This document shows, in pieces, positions 10,146-18,183 of a DNA stretch of 64,000 bases (position 1 is its first letter; each line of letters starts with the position of its first letter). The translations under genes and the position numbers were made by a program. A model generated the notes under the pieces. That model ran no database searches. It was given only the letters and a program-made list of their open reading frames with translations, and was not told the origin of the DNA. This DNA comes from Lewinellaceae bacterium. GTDB lineage: Bacteria > Bacteroidota > Bacteroidia > Chitinophagales > Saprospiraceae. The stretch is taken from assembly GCA_016708875.1 (NCBI GenBank), contig JADJFA010000010.1:198962-262961 (forward strand), read 5' to 3'.

Positions 10146-10885
10146 ATGAAAAACAAAACAGTAATCATCACAGGAGCGGCTTCAGGAATAGGGAAAGCTA
10201 CCGCAGCATTATTTGCAAAAGAAGGCGCCAATGTTGTCATCTCAGATATCCAAGAGGCCGAAGGCATCACTGTTGCCAAGGAAATATCCGCTACAGGGGG
10301 GAAGGCATCGTTTTTTAAAACAGATGTTTCCAAACCCGAAGAGATGGAAGCCCTGGTGAATTTCGCGGTCAAAACGTATGGGAAATTGGACATTGCGGTG
10401 AACAACGCAGGGATAGGAGGCGAAATAAACCCAACGGCTGACATGAGCATTGAAGGATGGCAGAAGGTAATATCCATTAACCTAAATAGCCTGTTTTACG
10501 GCATGAAATACCAGATACAGGCCATGCTCAAAAACGGAAGCGGGAGTATCGTGAATATTTCTTCTATTTTGGGTTCCGTAGGTTTCGGAGGCTCTGCTGG
10601 TTATGCTGCTGCTAAACACGGCATTATTGGACTCACACAAACCGCAGCGATTGAATATTCCGCACAGAACATTCGAATAAATGCAGTAGGCCCGGGATTC
10701 ATTGAAACGCCATTGTTAGATGCCTTGGATGCCGAAATGAAAAGATGCTTGTGGCACTTCATCCAATTGGCCGTCTGGGTAAAAGTGAAGAAGTCGCAGA
10801 ACTGATTTTGTGGTTAAGCAGCGATAAATCTTCTTTTGTTACAGGCAGTTATTATCCGGTTGATGGAGGGTATTTGGCGCGATAA
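10146..10885 (+). CDS. Short-chain dehydrogenase/reductase, frame-shifted
   Basis: This is a classical SDR of 246 residues: the nucleotide-binding TGAASGIG near the N-terminus, NNAG at the end of strand 4, catalytic Ser in NISSILGSVG, and YAAAK with the catalytic Tyr and Lys. The visible frame stops at 10805, but one more A in the A4 run at 10738-10742 restores the family C-terminus (MLVALHPIGRLGKSEEVAEL, then SSFVTGSYYPVDGGYLA) ending at 10885. The substrate is unknown; the 3-oxoacyl reductase or glucose dehydrogenase type is the usual guess. Confidence 0.88.
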
Positions 10886-10998
10886 AAACGCTGCCGCTTG
10901 TTGGTAAATCATCCTTTGAAGTGACCGCTGTCATGTTTCTATATAGGCAATGATAGGACGTTTGTGGTACATTATCATTACACAAAAACGTCAACAAA

Positions 10999-11382
10999 AT
11001 GGACAGTCAAAAGACAATTTACCAATTGCACGAAGAGCATAAAACCTGGTTGAATAAGCTCTTGTTTTACAAAGATGAACTTTCGATCATGGCCAAACGG
11101 ATTTCGGAAATAGCCCAAAAGAATACTTCCAAAGAAGTGCTCGCTATGGTTGAACGTTTTCAAAATCAGCTGATCATTCAGAAAGAGCAGATAGATATTC
11201 TGGGCCATGATATCAGGGGTCACGAATCACGTCTTGAAGCAGCCGTAAAGCACAATCCAACGGCTATTGATCATCAAAAATTTCCAGATCACCCGGAACA
11301 ACGCGATAACCTGGAAGTATTCGAGAAAATGTTCAATGAATTGCGCGCAGAATTGATTCGCTTTCTTTCGAAATGGATGTAA
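10999..11382 (+). CDS. Small alpha-helical coiled-coil protein of unknown function
   Basis: The 127-residue protein is not recognised. It is charged, with no signal or membrane segment, and is predicted to be almost entirely helical with heptad-like stretches (LNKLLFYKDELSIMAKRISE and ERFQNQLIIQKEQIDILGHD). A His-rich middle (HDIRGHESRLEAAVKHN) may bind metal or simply be a turn. It stands alone, convergent with the phosphoesterase gene. Confidence 0.7.
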   Translation: MDSQKTIYQLHEEHKTWLNKLLFYKDELSIMAKRISEIAQKNTSKEVLAMVERFQNQLIIQKEQIDILGHDIRGHESRLEAAVKHNPTAIDHQKFPDHPEQRDNLEVFEKMFNELRAELIRFLSKWM

Positions 11383-11405
11383 AAAGTCTGTTTTGGATCA
11401 GGTAA

Positions 11406-11629
11406 AAACATGAGTCACCCCGAATTTTATAACATTAATGATCCGTTCCGTTGCAACATCAAACTTGACATTGAACCACAAAAGAGCACATAAGTAGCAC
11501 GATACGGGCTTTTGTGTTCTTTTGTGCCTTTTGTGGTTCAAATTACGCTACATGGGGAAAAGCAGTGCTTTTTTGATGTTTTTACTTGACGATTTTATAT
11601 TGTTACAAAGTTCTGGGTGACTCATGTTT
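11406..11629. repeat. Nested intergenic palindromes between convergent genes
   Basis: The outer arms, AAACATGAGTCACCC at 11406-11420 and its exact complement at 11615-11629, enclose a second pair, TTGAACCACAAAAG at 11471-11484 and its complement at 11528-11541. No gene is seen between the two stop codons. It is probably a bidirectional terminator. Confidence 0.8.
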
Positions 11630-11662
11630 GCCCCTAGACCCTTGGAAGTTGGTACCTGTTTA

Positions 11663-12439
11663 TTATTTTCCTACCCGTAATGCCGTCGCATACGCGTTCG
11701 GCAAGGGGCTGTTCTCTACTGCTTTAGCCGCTTTTTCCACATCGTATTCAAAGCGGACAAACTCCACCCGGATGCTGTTTTCGTTTTTCAAATTGCTGTG
11801 CTCGTCCAGTTCCACCAGAACATAGCCGCCGCGCGGATCGCCGTCCTTGGGTTTTCCAACCGAACCGATGTTGATTGCGTGACGAAAATGCGGCTCGGCA
11901 TCTGTGCCCGAATTAAGTACGCGGTGATACGGCTTGTGGGTGTGGCCAAAACAAAGAATGTCAGCATTGGCGCTTTCGAGGATGCGCAACATGCTTTTCT
12001 CCTCCCGGTCTTCAAACAAATATTCGTTGATTTTGCGTGGGCTGCCGTGTACGAGCAATAGCGAAATAGGCTCGCCTTCCTGCATTTCCAAATCGACCCG
12101 GATATGTTTAGGCAATTCCCGAAGGTACTGACGTTCAGCAGGTTGTACGATCTGGTTGGTAAAGGAAATGGACACTGCGCCGTTGGCTTTTTCGTCGTCG
12201 GTTTTGTATGCGCAGCCGCAATCGTCGGTGGCGCGGCCTATTCCATAGTCATAATTCCCGGCAATAGTCGGGATGCCGCGTTTGCGAATTTCCTGAATGA
12301 CCTCGTTGGGCCAGATGTTGTAGCCAACCAGGTCGCCAAGACAGAAAATCTGGTCGGGCTGGCGTTGCTCCACATCCTTGAAAAAGGCTTCGAGAGCCGG
12401 GAGATTGGCGTGAATGTCAGAGAAAAGCGCGATTTTCAT
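11663..12439 (-). CDS. Metallophosphoesterase, calcineurin-like family
   Basis: The 258-residue cytoplasmic protein shows the metallophosphoesterase motifs in order: DIHAN (D-x-H), GDLVGYN (GDxxG), GNYDYG (GN[HD]-like), LVHGSPR and GHTHKPY. These residues coordinate two metal ions. It is of the YfcE/MJ0936-like type, a phosphodiesterase of unknown substrate. The ATG at 12439 begins exactly at the conserved MKIALFSDIHAN; the upstream in-frame extension reads into the palindrome. It follows acr3 on the same strand but need not belong to the arsenic function. Confidence 0.85.
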   Translation of the reverse strand: MKIALFSDIHANLPALEAFFKDVEQRQPDQIFCLGDLVGYNIWPNEVIQEIRKRGIPTIAGNYDYGIGRATDDCGCAYKTDDEKANGAVSISFTNQIVQPAERQYLRELPKHIRVDLEMQEGEPISLLLVHGSPRKINEYLFEDREEKSMLRILESANADILCFGHTHKPYHRVLNSGTDAEPHFRHAINIGSVGKPKDGDPRGGYVLVELDEHSNLKNENSIRVEFVRFEYDVEKAAKAVENSPLPNAYATALRVGK

Positions 12440-12463
12440 AGAAAAAAAATGAGAGGATGGGTT

Positions 12464-12539
12464 GCCACGAATTGCACTAATTTCCACTAATTTAGAGGGG
12501 TTTGATAGCTAATTAGTGAAAATTAGTGCAATTCGTGGC
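12464..12539. repeat. Intergenic inverted repeat, 29-base arms
   Basis: The segment 12464-12492 pairs with 12511-12539 at 28 of 29 positions. Each arm holds the word CACTAATT twice in slightly different form. It lies between acr3 and the phosphoesterase gene. Confidence 0.85.
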
Positions 12540-12542
12540 TTT

Positions 12543-13592
12543 TTATTTGAAATTCCTTTGTTGCTTCAAGGCCACATTAACCAATAATATCAGCACCGGA
12601 ACCTCGATGAGCGGACCAATCACCGCTGCAAATGCTACCCCGGAATTAATCCCGAAAACGGCAATCGCTACGGCAATACCCAATTCAAAATTGTTGCCTG
12701 CGGCGGTGAAAGCCAGCGAAGTGCTTTTGGCATAATCCACCCCGGCACGTTTGGCCAGGAAAAAGGCGCTGAAAAACATGATGACGAAGTAGAAGATCAA
12801 TGGAATCGCAATCCGCACTACATCCATGGGGATTTGCACGATCAGATTGCCCTTGTAACTGAACATCACCACGATGGTGAACAACAAGGAAATGAGCGTG
12901 ATCGGGCTGATCTTCGGAATGAACACCTGCTCATACCATTCCTTGCCTTTACTTTTTAGCAAGGTGTAGCGCGTAATCATACCTGCGATAAACGGTATGC
13001 CCAAATAGATGAAAACACTCTCTGCGATCTGGCCAATACTGACATCGACTTCCATGCCTTTAATGCCAAACAAGGGCGGCAAAATGGTCACAAAAAACCA
13101 GGCATACACACTGTAAAAAAGCACCTGAAATACGCTGTTGAGCGCCACCAAACCTGCCACGTATTCATTGTCGCCCTTGGCCAGATCATTCCAGACGATC
13201 ACCATAGCTATACAACGGGCTATGCCGATCATGATCAGTCCAACCATATATTCCGGTTTATCCTGTAAAAACACGATGGCCAGAATAAACATCAGTGCAG
13301 GTCCAATCAGCCAGTTTTGCACCAGGGAAAGTCCCAGAACACGCTTGTTTTGGAATACTTTCGGCAACTCCTCGTATTTCACTTTGGCCAAAGGCGGATA
13401 CATCATCAGGATCAATCCAATGGCAATCGGAATGTTCGTAGTGCCCCTTTGAAATTGATTGATAAAGTCGGCGGTGCCGGGAACAAAATACCCCATGCCT
13501 ACGCCGATAAACATGGCGGCAAAGATCCAGAGGGTGAGGTAGCGGTCGAGAAAACCGAGTCGTTTTGGGGCTGTGGTATCCGTCTTGTTCAT
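12543..13592 (-). CDS. acr3: ACR3-type arsenite efflux permease
   Basis: The 349-residue membrane protein has about ten membrane segments. Family signatures include MMYPPLAKVKYEELPKV, LVQNWLIGPALMF and the motif GIARCIAMVIVWNDLAKGD, which contains the conserved Cys used by Acr3 for arsenite transport. It exports As(OH)3 from the cytoplasm, driven by proton motive force. It lies downstream of arsR and arsM on the same strand, but the region just upstream (13643-13800) looks like poor sequence, so exact adjacency is uncertain. Gene naming in the literature alternates between acr3 and arsB. Confidence 0.93.
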   Translation of the reverse strand: MNKTDTTAPKRLGFLDRYLTLWIFAAMFIGVGMGYFVPGTADFINQFQRGTTNIPIAIGLILMMYPPLAKVKYEELPKVFQNKRVLGLSLVQNWLIGPALMFILAIVFLQDKPEYMVGLIMIGIARCIAMVIVWNDLAKGDNEYVAGLVALNSVFQVLFYSVYAWFFVTILPPLFGIKGMEVDVSIGQIAESVFIYLGIPFIAGMITRYTLLKSKGKEWYEQVFIPKISPITLISLLFTIVVMFSYKGNLIVQIPMDVVRIAIPLIFYFVIMFFSAFFLAKRAGVDYAKSTSLAFTAAGNNFELGIAVAIAVFGINSGVAFAAVIGPLIEVPVLILLVNVALKQQRNFK

Positions 13593-13642
13593 TTTTAAAT
13601 TGATTTATTGCCGCGGGTTATAACGGCTTTGAAATCGATGTT

Positions 13643-13800
13643 TTGGGGCCGCGGGGGGGGCCCCCCCCTTTTAAAACCCCAAAAAAAAAAAAAGGAATGG
13701 GGGGGGGGGGGGGTTGTCGCGCCGCTTCGCCCCCCGCCCCCCCCAAAAATGTGTTTTTTATATTGGATATCCGCCCCCCCGCCCCTTTGTGGTGTGTTGG
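13643..13800. other. Low-complexity homopolymer tract, probable sequence artefact
   Basis: The stretch consists of long runs of G, C and A (G8, C8, A13, G15 and more) with little else, unlike anything else in the window. No coding sense or known repeat is seen. It looks like the low-quality end of a read or a bad contig join between acr3 and the DinB-like gene. Confidence 0.75.
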
Positions 13801-13857
13801 GTGGTTTTATCCCAGATTTAACCTGTATTTATGCCTAAGGTGTTCTCCGACAAACTG

Positions 13858-14310
13858 CTACCCTCCATATTTCAAAATCAACGAAATCTGTCCGCTATGC
13901 CAGGCTGTGTGGGTTGAAATCCTTGCCAACGCTTCGGCCTTAGTCTTTCGACCGAATTCTTTCGTTTCAATATACTCCTCCCAATCCGCGTCGCTTTGTT
14001 TTTCAAATGCAGATCGCAATACCCGGTGGGCATCCTCCAAATGCGTTAGCAACTCCTCCAAATCTGTAAATTGACCATGATCTTTTGCCATTGGACCGAT
14101 AGTGGAAGCCCGCACTTCGATGGGTTCGCCAAATACATTTTTGGCAAAAAGATGCTCCACTTCGCCGATGTGCCGGAGCAACCAACCCAAGGAATTGGAT
14201 TGTGGGTGCAGGCGACGCTGTAAATCAGCCGGGGTGATGCCCGGTAGCAAATTAGTCAGCCGGGTGCGGCCTTCTTCCCAGAGGGCGAGCATGAGTTCAG
14301 TTTTGCTCAT
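13858..14310 (-). CDS. DinB/DUF1572-like protein in the arsenic cluster
   Basis: The 150-residue protein is predicted to be a four-helix bundle. Three histidines typical of the DinB/YfiT fold are visible: H in LLRHIGEVEHLF and two in STHTAWHSGQI near the C-terminus. These usually bind a divalent metal. Members act as thiol-dependent transferases or are of unknown role. The ATG at 14310 overlaps the 3' end of the TonB receptor gene by 14 bases, implying translational coupling. A role in arsenic or thiol chemistry is inference from position only. Confidence 0.75.
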   Translation of the reverse strand: MSKTELMLALWEEGRTRLTNLLPGITPADLQRRLHPQSNSLGWLLRHIGEVEHLFAKNVFGEPIEVRASTIGPMAKDHGQFTDLEELLTHLEDAHRVLRSAFEKQSDADWEEYIETKEFGRKTKAEALARISTHTAWHSGQISLILKYGG

Positions 14311-16573
14311 TTTTCTTTTCAATTTTGAAATTAAAGCCTACATAAAACTCCCTTCCGCGAGTAGGGCCCCACGCAAACGAAGGGTCGAAACCACGGGCAA
14401 ACGGCTGTTCCCAACCCAGAATCGGGCGACGCTGCCGGAAATCAAACAGGTTTTCACAACCCGCAAACAAGTCAAAACGACGCAGGGCACGACGGATTTG
14501 CACCCCCGCCACCGAGTAGGCTTTGGAATAATCCGGGCGACGCAGGTTTTCGGGATTGAGGCGCGTATCGGGCAGGCGTTGTTGGCCATACCAGTGCAGG
14601 TTGGCGTCGAATTGCCAACGCTCGCCGGGTGTGCGGAAGGTGGCCACTCCTAGCACTTTGTGGCGTGGATTGAAGGGCAGCAGTACTTTTTCGCCGTTTT
14701 GCTGCCGGTAAACATCGAGGAAATTATAGGCCGTGCGCAGTTCTACCCGGCGGCTCCAGGCGGCACTGAGTTCCAGTTGCAACCCGTTGCTCCGGGATAC
14801 TCCTGTAAAATTTGCAATAATGGCCTGGTTTGGGTCGCTGTCGTAATCCGGGAAAAACTGGTTCTGAAACCGCGTGTGGTAAAGATCGGCGGTGGCAGTC
14901 ATGCTCATTTTGCCGATTTTGAAACGGCGCGTGGCATTGATGCCAGCATTCCAGGCGCGTTCGGGGCGCAAGGTTTCGGCAAAGACTATATCGCGGCTGC
15001 CAACCAATAAAGCGATGTTTTCTGGAAAAAGATTGACCGTGCGCCAGCCCGTTCCGATGCTTCCGCGCAAGTCCAGATTGGGGTTTGGGTTGAAACGCAA
15101 CATGGTTCGGGGTGTAGCATACCAGCCAAAAGTGTTGTGATGGTCTGCACGAATCCCGGCCACCCAAACCCAGCGATCGTCCTGAAAATGAAAGGTGTTT
15201 TCGGCAAAAAGGCCGGGGATGTTTTCTTCACGGCGATAGTCTCCCGCAAAACTGCGCCTCAGGGTATCTGGGGTCGCAAAACCAATGGTTTCCTGGAGGA
15301 TAAAATGCCGGAAACTGATGCCAGTTTTCAATTCCTGCGTTTTGTTTTTGCCCCAAAAAAGTTCGTATTGCAGGTTGGCGTAGGCATGACGCTGGTCGGC
15401 GTCGTATTGTGTCAGGCCGAACCAGGAATTTTGGTTTTGGGCTACAAAAGATGCCAACAGAGAAATCTTGTTGTTGGTATCAAAGCGCCAACCTGTTTTG
15501 CTAAAAATTTCGGGTTGCTGGAAACGCACCGTTTGGCCGTAGGCGTTGGCGGTTCCCTCATCGGTTTTTGGGTCAAAATTTTCTTGTCCGCCAATGCGCT
15601 TTTCATGCACATATCTTGCTCCAATGAAGGCACTCAGCCCGTTTTCATTTTCCTTTCGATAACGCCATTTGTTGTAAGCGGAATATCGGGTAAGTAGTGG
15701 CAGGTCCAGAAAATTATCGTCATCCCGATCCCATTTGCCGCCGGGCAAAGAGGTATGGAGCGCGAGATAATTGGTCCACTTCGTTTTTTTAGTAGCGAAT
15801 GCGGCGTTCAGGTGTTTTTCGCCAAAACTGTTTACCAATACATCGGCCGTAACAGGCTCAGCAATACCGCCTTCGCGGGGGAATACGGTGATTTGTCCGA
15901 CCATACCCTCATAGCCCTGAAGCACGGAATTCGCGCCCTTCACCACCCAGATATTCTCCAGCATACTGCCTGGAATGGTGCCGGTGCCATAGGTGTACGT
16001 GAGTCCCTGAATCGTCGGAAGACCGTCCACCAGCACTTGGTTGTACACCCCGCTTAGTCCAAGGATGCGCAACTCTTTGGCATTGGTGAGGATATTGGTG
16101 GTGGTAGGCTGCACCGTGCTTTGGGTTTCAAAACAGCCTGCGAGGTCGCAGCAAGCGGCCTTGCGAAGTTCAGCGCGATTGATGATTTCGGTCTTAACAG
16201 GCTGTAGAACAGAAACAAACGCCCCAGTGACCTCATCCCGCACGGTTACTTCTTGTAAGGTCACTGTAGCGGACATAGCAAGGGTCCAATAGCTGCCCAA
16301 ATCATCAATTTGGAAGGTATCGCGAGCGCCTCCAAAAATAGCAGTCAGATACAGCGTTTTTTGAGCCGTGTCTCGTGGATAGGGCAGTGCGAACTCCCCA
16401 TTTTCGTCCGTCCGGGCGCCGATAGTCGTTCCGGTCCATACTATGGTAGCACCGGGGAGCGGCACTTCCTTTATATCCGTCACCTGACCATAGAATACCT
16501 GGGCATTCAGATTTTGGATTAAAGAAACGAGTAGGAAAAGGGAGGGGAATAGGATTTTTGTAAAAAGAGACAT
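14297..16573 (-). CDS. TonB-dependent outer membrane receptor in the arsenic cluster
   Basis: The 758-residue protein has a signal peptide (MSLFTKILFPSLFLLVSLIQ) and a carboxypeptidase-like regulatory domain (GQVTDIKEVPLPGATIVWTG). A plug domain follows (ELRKAACCDLAGCFETQS, LRILGLSGVYNQVLVDGLP, VVKGANSVLQG), then a beta-barrel ending in Phe (EFYVGFNFKIEKKNEQN). Such receptors import scarce compounds with TonB energy. The plug CC-x4-C cluster could bind soft metals, although similar cysteines are common in this Bacteroidota receptor group. The ATG at 16573 is used because earlier in-frame codons lie in a palindrome. Its place between arsM and acr3 suggests an arsenical, metal or siderophore ligand (inference). 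Confidence 0.92.
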   Translation of the reverse strand: MSLFTKILFPSLFLLVSLIQNLNAQVFYGQVTDIKEVPLPGATIVWTGTTIGARTDENGEFALPYPRDTAQKTLYLTAIFGGARDTFQIDDLGSYWTLAMSATVTLQEVTVRDEVTGAFVSVLQPVKTEIINRAELRKAACCDLAGCFETQSTVQPTTTNILTNAKELRILGLSGVYNQVLVDGLPTIQGLTYTYGTGTIPGSMLENIWVVKGANSVLQGYEGMVGQITVFPREGGIAEPVTADVLVNSFGEKHLNAAFATKKTKWTNYLALHTSLPGGKWDRDDDNFLDLPLLTRYSAYNKWRYRKENENGLSAFIGARYVHEKRIGGQENFDPKTDEGTANAYGQTVRFQQPEIFSKTGWRFDTNNKISLLASFVAQNQNSWFGLTQYDADQRHAYANLQYELFWGKNKTQELKTGISFRHFILQETIGFATPDTLRRSFAGDYRREENIPGLFAENTFHFQDDRWVWVAGIRADHHNTFGWYATPRTMLRFNPNPNLDLRGSIGTGWRTVNLFPENIALLVGSRDIVFAETLRPERAWNAGINATRRFKIGKMSMTATADLYHTRFQNQFFPDYDSDPNQAIIANFTGVSRSNGLQLELSAAWSRRVELRTAYNFLDVYRQQNGEKVLLPFNPRHKVLGVATFRTPGERWQFDANLHWYGQQRLPDTRLNPENLRRPDYSKAYSVAGVQIRRALRRFDLFAGCENLFDFRQRRPILGWEQPFARGFDPSFAWGPTRGREFYVGFNFKIEKKNEQN

Positions 16574-16594
16574 AGTAGGATATGAATATAAGAT

Positions 16595-16677
16595 TATTTG
16601 AAACACATAGGCACAATAGGACACATAGTGTTGAAAATCAGGACTATGTGTCCTACTGTGCCTATGTGTTTCCAATA
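16595..16677. repeat. Intergenic inverted repeat, 35-base arms
   Basis: The segment 16595-16629 pairs with 16643-16677 at 33 of 35 positions, with a 13-base loop. The arms are made of the repeated words CACATAG and ATAGG. It lies between the arsM stop and the TonB receptor start. Confidence 0.88.
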
Positions 16678-16690
16678 AACTTTACGTTTA

Positions 16691-17602
16691 TCAGCAACAC
16701 CCACTCCCCGGCGCACAACAGGCTTTACCCGCCTCAGATGCCAGATTACGCATTTCAATTTTGCGTTTTTCGGCCCGAACTGTCTTGTTGGCAGGATCGC
16801 CGCCCGGTTTTTCTGCGTACGCCGTCACACTGAATATGCCCGTTTTAGAAGCCACAAATGCTTTCAATTCTTCTGGCGACAAGTATTCGAGCAGAATATC
16901 ATCCGGAATCAAAATCGGTTTTTGCTTCTGAACTTTCAGGTTTTCAAAACCCGTTTGGCGAATGATGTCGAGGTAATCATCCATTTGAATCGCTCCTGAC
17001 ACACAGCCCGCGTACATCTCGGCGGCGTTGCGGAGCGCATCGGGCAATTCGCCTACAAGCACTATATCCGAAATGCTGAAATGCCCGCCGGGGCGCAACA
17101 CGCGCTTGATTTCATTGAAAACTTTGGGTTTATCTGGCACGAGATTGAGTACACAATTGCTCACCACCACGTCCACGGAATTGTCTGAAACCGGCAAGTC
17201 CTCAATGTCGCCCTGACGGAACTCAACGTTGTGAAAATTCAACTTTTCAGCATTTTCACGGGCGCGACGAATCATGGTTGGGGTGAAATCCACTCCGATG
17301 ACCTTGCCTGTTGCACCTGTTTCCGCACGTGCCACAAATGCATCGTTTCCAGCTCCGGAGCCGAGGTCGAGCACCGTGTCGCCCGCTTGGATATGGGCAA
17401 ATTGGGTGGGAAGTCCACAGCCTAGGCCCAAGTCGGCATCGGGATTGTAGCCTTCGAGTTCGGTGTAGGAATCGGCCATAATCGTGTAAGTGCCAGGTGT
17501 GCCGACACCGCAGCAGGAGGCTTCGTTGCAGCCCTTGTCTTGTAGGGCGATTTCCGAGTATTTTTCCCGGACGACGGTTTTGATCTGTTCAGCAGTTTGC
17601 AT
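16691..17602 (-). CDS. arsM: Arsenite S-adenosylmethionine methyltransferase
   Basis: The 303-residue cytoplasmic enzyme methylates As(III) with SAM. It shows the SAM-binding motif VLDLGSGAGNDAF, LGLGCGLP before it, and the ArsM cysteines in NEASCCGVG, VVSNCVLNL and MYAGCVSGA that hold trivalent arsenic. A Cys-rich tail (ACCAPGSGCC) ends the protein, as in many Bacteroidota ArsM proteins. It lies 127 bases downstream of arsR, with a candidate ArsR operator in that gap at 17683-17698. Methylated products are then exported or volatilised; acr3 downstream exports the unmethylated ion. Confidence 0.93.
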   Translation of the reverse strand: MQTAEQIKTVVREKYSEIALQDKGCNEASCCGVGTPGTYTIMADSYTELEGYNPDADLGLGCGLPTQFAHIQAGDTVLDLGSGAGNDAFVARAETGATGKVIGVDFTPTMIRRARENAEKLNFHNVEFRQGDIEDLPVSDNSVDVVVSNCVLNLVPDKPKVFNEIKRVLRPGGHFSISDIVLVGELPDALRNAAEMYAGCVSGAIQMDDYLDIIRQTGFENLKVQKQKPILIPDDILLEYLSPEELKAFVASKTGIFSVTAYAEKPGGDPANKTVRAEKRKIEMRNLASEAGKACCAPGSGCC

Positions 17603-17682
17603 AGCTTAAATTGTTTGGTTGTTGAATTTTTACCCGCCGTAGCCGTAGCGAAGGAGGGGTGATGCGGTGATTTGGGGGCTTT

Positions 17683-17698
17683 ATCGTAAAAAGACGAT
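17683..17698. promoter_or_regulatory. Candidate ArsR operator upstream of arsM
   Basis: ATCGTAAAAAGACGAT has the form ATCGT-N6-ACGAT, identical in half-sites and spacing to the site at 18128-18143. It lies 81 bases before the arsM start in the arsR-arsM gap. Confidence 0.55.
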
Positions 17699-17729
17699 GG
17701 TTTTGATCAAAAAAATAGCCTAAACTTGC

Positions 17730-18056
17730 TCAGCAGCACTGTTGACCAGCTGTGCTTACAAAAAACGATTTCAACATCTGCTCGAATTTTTGAAAGGCTT
17801 CGCGATTGATACAGTAACACGATTTTACACCTTCCACGGTGCCTTGAATCAGTCCGGCTTGTTGCAGTTCTTTGAGGTGTTGCGACACGGTGCTTTGTGC
17901 CAGGGGCAACACTTCCACAATCTCGCCGCAAATGCAGGTGTTGCGCTTGGCCAGTTCTTTCAAGATTGCGATCCGAGCCGGGTGTGCGAGCGCTTTGGCG
18001 AGCTCCGCAAGGTCTTGTTCGTCTTGCCCGAAAGCTTCTTTTTTATGGGTGGCCAT
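17730..18056 (-). CDS. arsR: ArsR/SmtB family arsenic-responsive repressor
   Basis: The winged helix-turn-helix protein of 108 residues has the ArsR core (ALAHPARIAILKELAKRNTC, PLAQSTVSQHLKELQQAGLI). Cysteine groups that could sense As(III) are C-I-C (TCICGEIV), C-Y-C (SCYCIN) and a terminal CC. The ATG at 18056 (MATHKKEAFG) is preferred over 18077 because the promoter box at 18080-18087 would start transcription at about 18073, downstream of the earlier codon. It probably represses itself and arsM through sites of form ATCGT-N6-ACGAT. Confidence 0.9.
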   Translation of the reverse strand: MATHKKEAFGQDEQDLAELAKALAHPARIAILKELAKRNTCICGEIVEVLPLAQSTVSQHLKELQQAGLIQGTVEGVKSCYCINREAFQKFEQMLKSFFVSTAGQQCC

Positions 18057-18075
18057 AATGTGTTTGCTGTAATTC

Positions 18076-18091
18076 ATCGCAAAGATACGAT
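18076..18091. promoter_or_regulatory. Candidate ArsR operator over the -7 box
   Basis: ATCGCAAAGATACGAT matches ATCGT-N6-ACGAT with one mismatch. It covers the arsR -7 box (CAAAGATA on the plus strand), so a bound repressor would block RNA polymerase. Confidence 0.5.
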
Positions 18092-18110
18092 GGATTTTGA
18101 GAGCGCCAAA
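18080..18110 (-). promoter_or_regulatory. arsR promoter, Bacteroidota consensus
   Basis: On the minus strand TTTG (18110-18107), 19 bases, then TATCTTTG (18087-18080) fit the Bacteroidota -33/-7 consensus exactly. The predicted start of transcription, near 18073, decides the arsR start codon at 18056. Confidence 0.7.
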
Positions 18111-18127
18111 TTTTGGAAAGAAAATTT

Positions 18128-18143
18128 ATCGTAAATTTACGAT
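18128..18143. promoter_or_regulatory. Candidate ArsR operator, perfect palindrome
   Basis: ATCGTAAATTTACGAT is a perfect 16-base palindrome, centred about 27 bases upstream of the arsR -33 box, with the same half-sites as the site before arsM. Confidence 0.55.
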
Positions 18144-18151
18144 TTAACAAA

Positions 18152-18183
18152 AACGTCGGAAGGGTTTAAACGCTTCCGACGTT
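18152..18183. terminator. Hairpin at the pabB stop codon
   Basis: AACGTCGGAAG at 18152-18162 pairs perfectly with 18173-18183 and takes in the first bases of the pabB stop. It is a likely terminator between pabB and the divergent-side arsR promoter. Confidence 0.65.

Noticed and set aside
13643..13800. G-quadruplex or regulatory G tract
   Set aside because: The mix of G, C and A runs of many lengths fits sequence error better, and no gene start is close enough to be controlled.
16574..16675. N-terminal extension METHRHSRTH of the TonB receptor
   Set aside because: It lies in the 35-base-arm palindrome, and a normal signal peptide begins at 16573.
18078..18134. arsR extended upstream to start before its promoter box
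   Set aside because: The only upstream start in frame is 18077, which the matched promoter and operator place outside the transcript.
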